Positions 7,046 to 7,203 of a stretch of DNA of 7,203 bases are shown here, piece after piece (position 1 is the stretch's first letter; every line of letters starts with the position of its first letter). The stretch is from positions 1 through 7,203 of the forward strand of contig JACOWO010000144.1 of assembly GCA_016176745.1 (NCBI GenBank). Reading direction: 5' to 3'. Below the pieces are notes generated by a model. The model saw nothing but the letters and a program-made list of their open reading frames with translations. It did no database searches and was not told where the DNA came from. A program made the translations under genes and the position numbers. The DNA comes from Nitrosopumilales archaeon. Lineage in GTDB: Archaea > Thermoproteota > Nitrososphaeria > Nitrososphaerales > Nitrosopumilaceae.

Positions 7046-7133
7046 GTTCCAATGTATAGGGTAAGATGAAGTTTACTGTGATTATTTAATGATGTTTTCT
7101 TTCATGTAAAGTGTAAAATTATGTTGTTCTATT

Positions 7134-7203
7134 ATGATAAATCACAAACAACAACAAATGTTTGTGATGTTAGTTGAGATTCCTGATCCTGAAGTAATAT
7201 TGA
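7134..7203 (+). CDS. Possible N-terminus of a gene running off the right edge
   Basis: From the ATG at 7134 the frame is open to the edge (23 codons), reading MINHKQQQ and then MFVMLVEIPDPEVIL. The second ATG, at 7158, is an equally good start. The later residues look protein-like, but the piece is too short to assign a family. TATA-like DNA at about 7106-7117 lies roughly 20-25 bp before the first ATG, a weak promoter argument. Against it, the minus strand is also open here from the edge down to a stop near 7132, so the 3' end of a convergent gene is possible. A perfect inverted repeat covers the start region. Confidence 0.3.
   Translation, partial: MINHKQQQMFVMLVEIPDPEVIL
7141..7168. repeat. 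Perfect 10-bp inverted repeat with 8-base loop
   Basis: The arms are ATCACAAACA (7141-7150) and TGTTTGTGAT (7159-7168), separated by ACAACAAA. All ten pairs match. It could be a protein-binding site or an RNA hairpin; no T-run follows on the plus strand, so a classical terminator in that direction is unlikely. The ATG at 7158 straddles the loop-stem junction, so a hairpin in the mRNA could hide that start codon. Confidence 0.6.

Noticed and set aside
1..7203. A novel defence, mobile or CRISPR system
   Set aside because: No transposase, integrase, repeat array, toxin-antitoxin pair, terminal repeats or tRNA site is visible, and gene content is conserved housekeeping in composition-uniform AT-rich DNA.

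Overview
The window looks like chromosomal DNA from an ammonia-oxidising archaeon (Thaumarchaeota/Nitrososphaerota, probably of the Nitrosopumilus kind). The evidence is a group II chaperonin (thermosome), the large subunit of the archaeal D-family DNA polymerase (DP2) and an archaeal lipid enzyme (geranylgeranylglyceryl phosphate synthase), together with AT-rich DNA and TATA-box promoters placed 25-30 bp before start codons with no Shine-Dalgarno sequences. The Nitrosopumilus-like placement rests on remembered protein similarity and was not checked by a search.

Layout, left to right: (1) a thermosome subunit on the minus strand, cut by the left edge (1-1095); (2) a 106-bp divergent promoter region (1096-1201); (3) glyA, serine hydroxymethyltransferase, plus strand (1202-2464); (4) after only 6 bp and in the convergent direction, the DP2 gene polC, minus strand (2471-5857); (5) 3 bp further, the GGGP synthase gene, minus strand (5861-6613), which is upstream of polC in the direction of transcription and forms a two-gene operon with it; (6) a 64-bp divergent promoter region carrying a TATACA-N4-TGTATA dyad (6614-6677); (7) a small helix-turn-helix-like protein of unknown function, plus strand (6678-7040); (8) an AT-rich tail with a perfect 10-bp inverted repeat and the possible start of another gene running off the right edge (7041-7203).

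The genes are core housekeeping: protein folding, one-carbon/serine-glycine metabolism, replication, and the first committed step of isoprenoid ether lipid synthesis. One transcript probably carries both the lipid gene and the replicative polymerase gene. The small HTH-like gene is divergent from that operon and could regulate itself and/or the operon, but this is inference.

I see no mobile element, CRISPR array, tRNA, rRNA or defence system, and nothing that amounts to a new multi-gene system. The best leads are an apparent internal deletion in GlyA that removes the loop carrying the usual substrate-carboxylate arginine, the two inverted repeats around the small HTH gene, and the repeated F-x-E-R-x-x-E-I-I motif inside that small protein.
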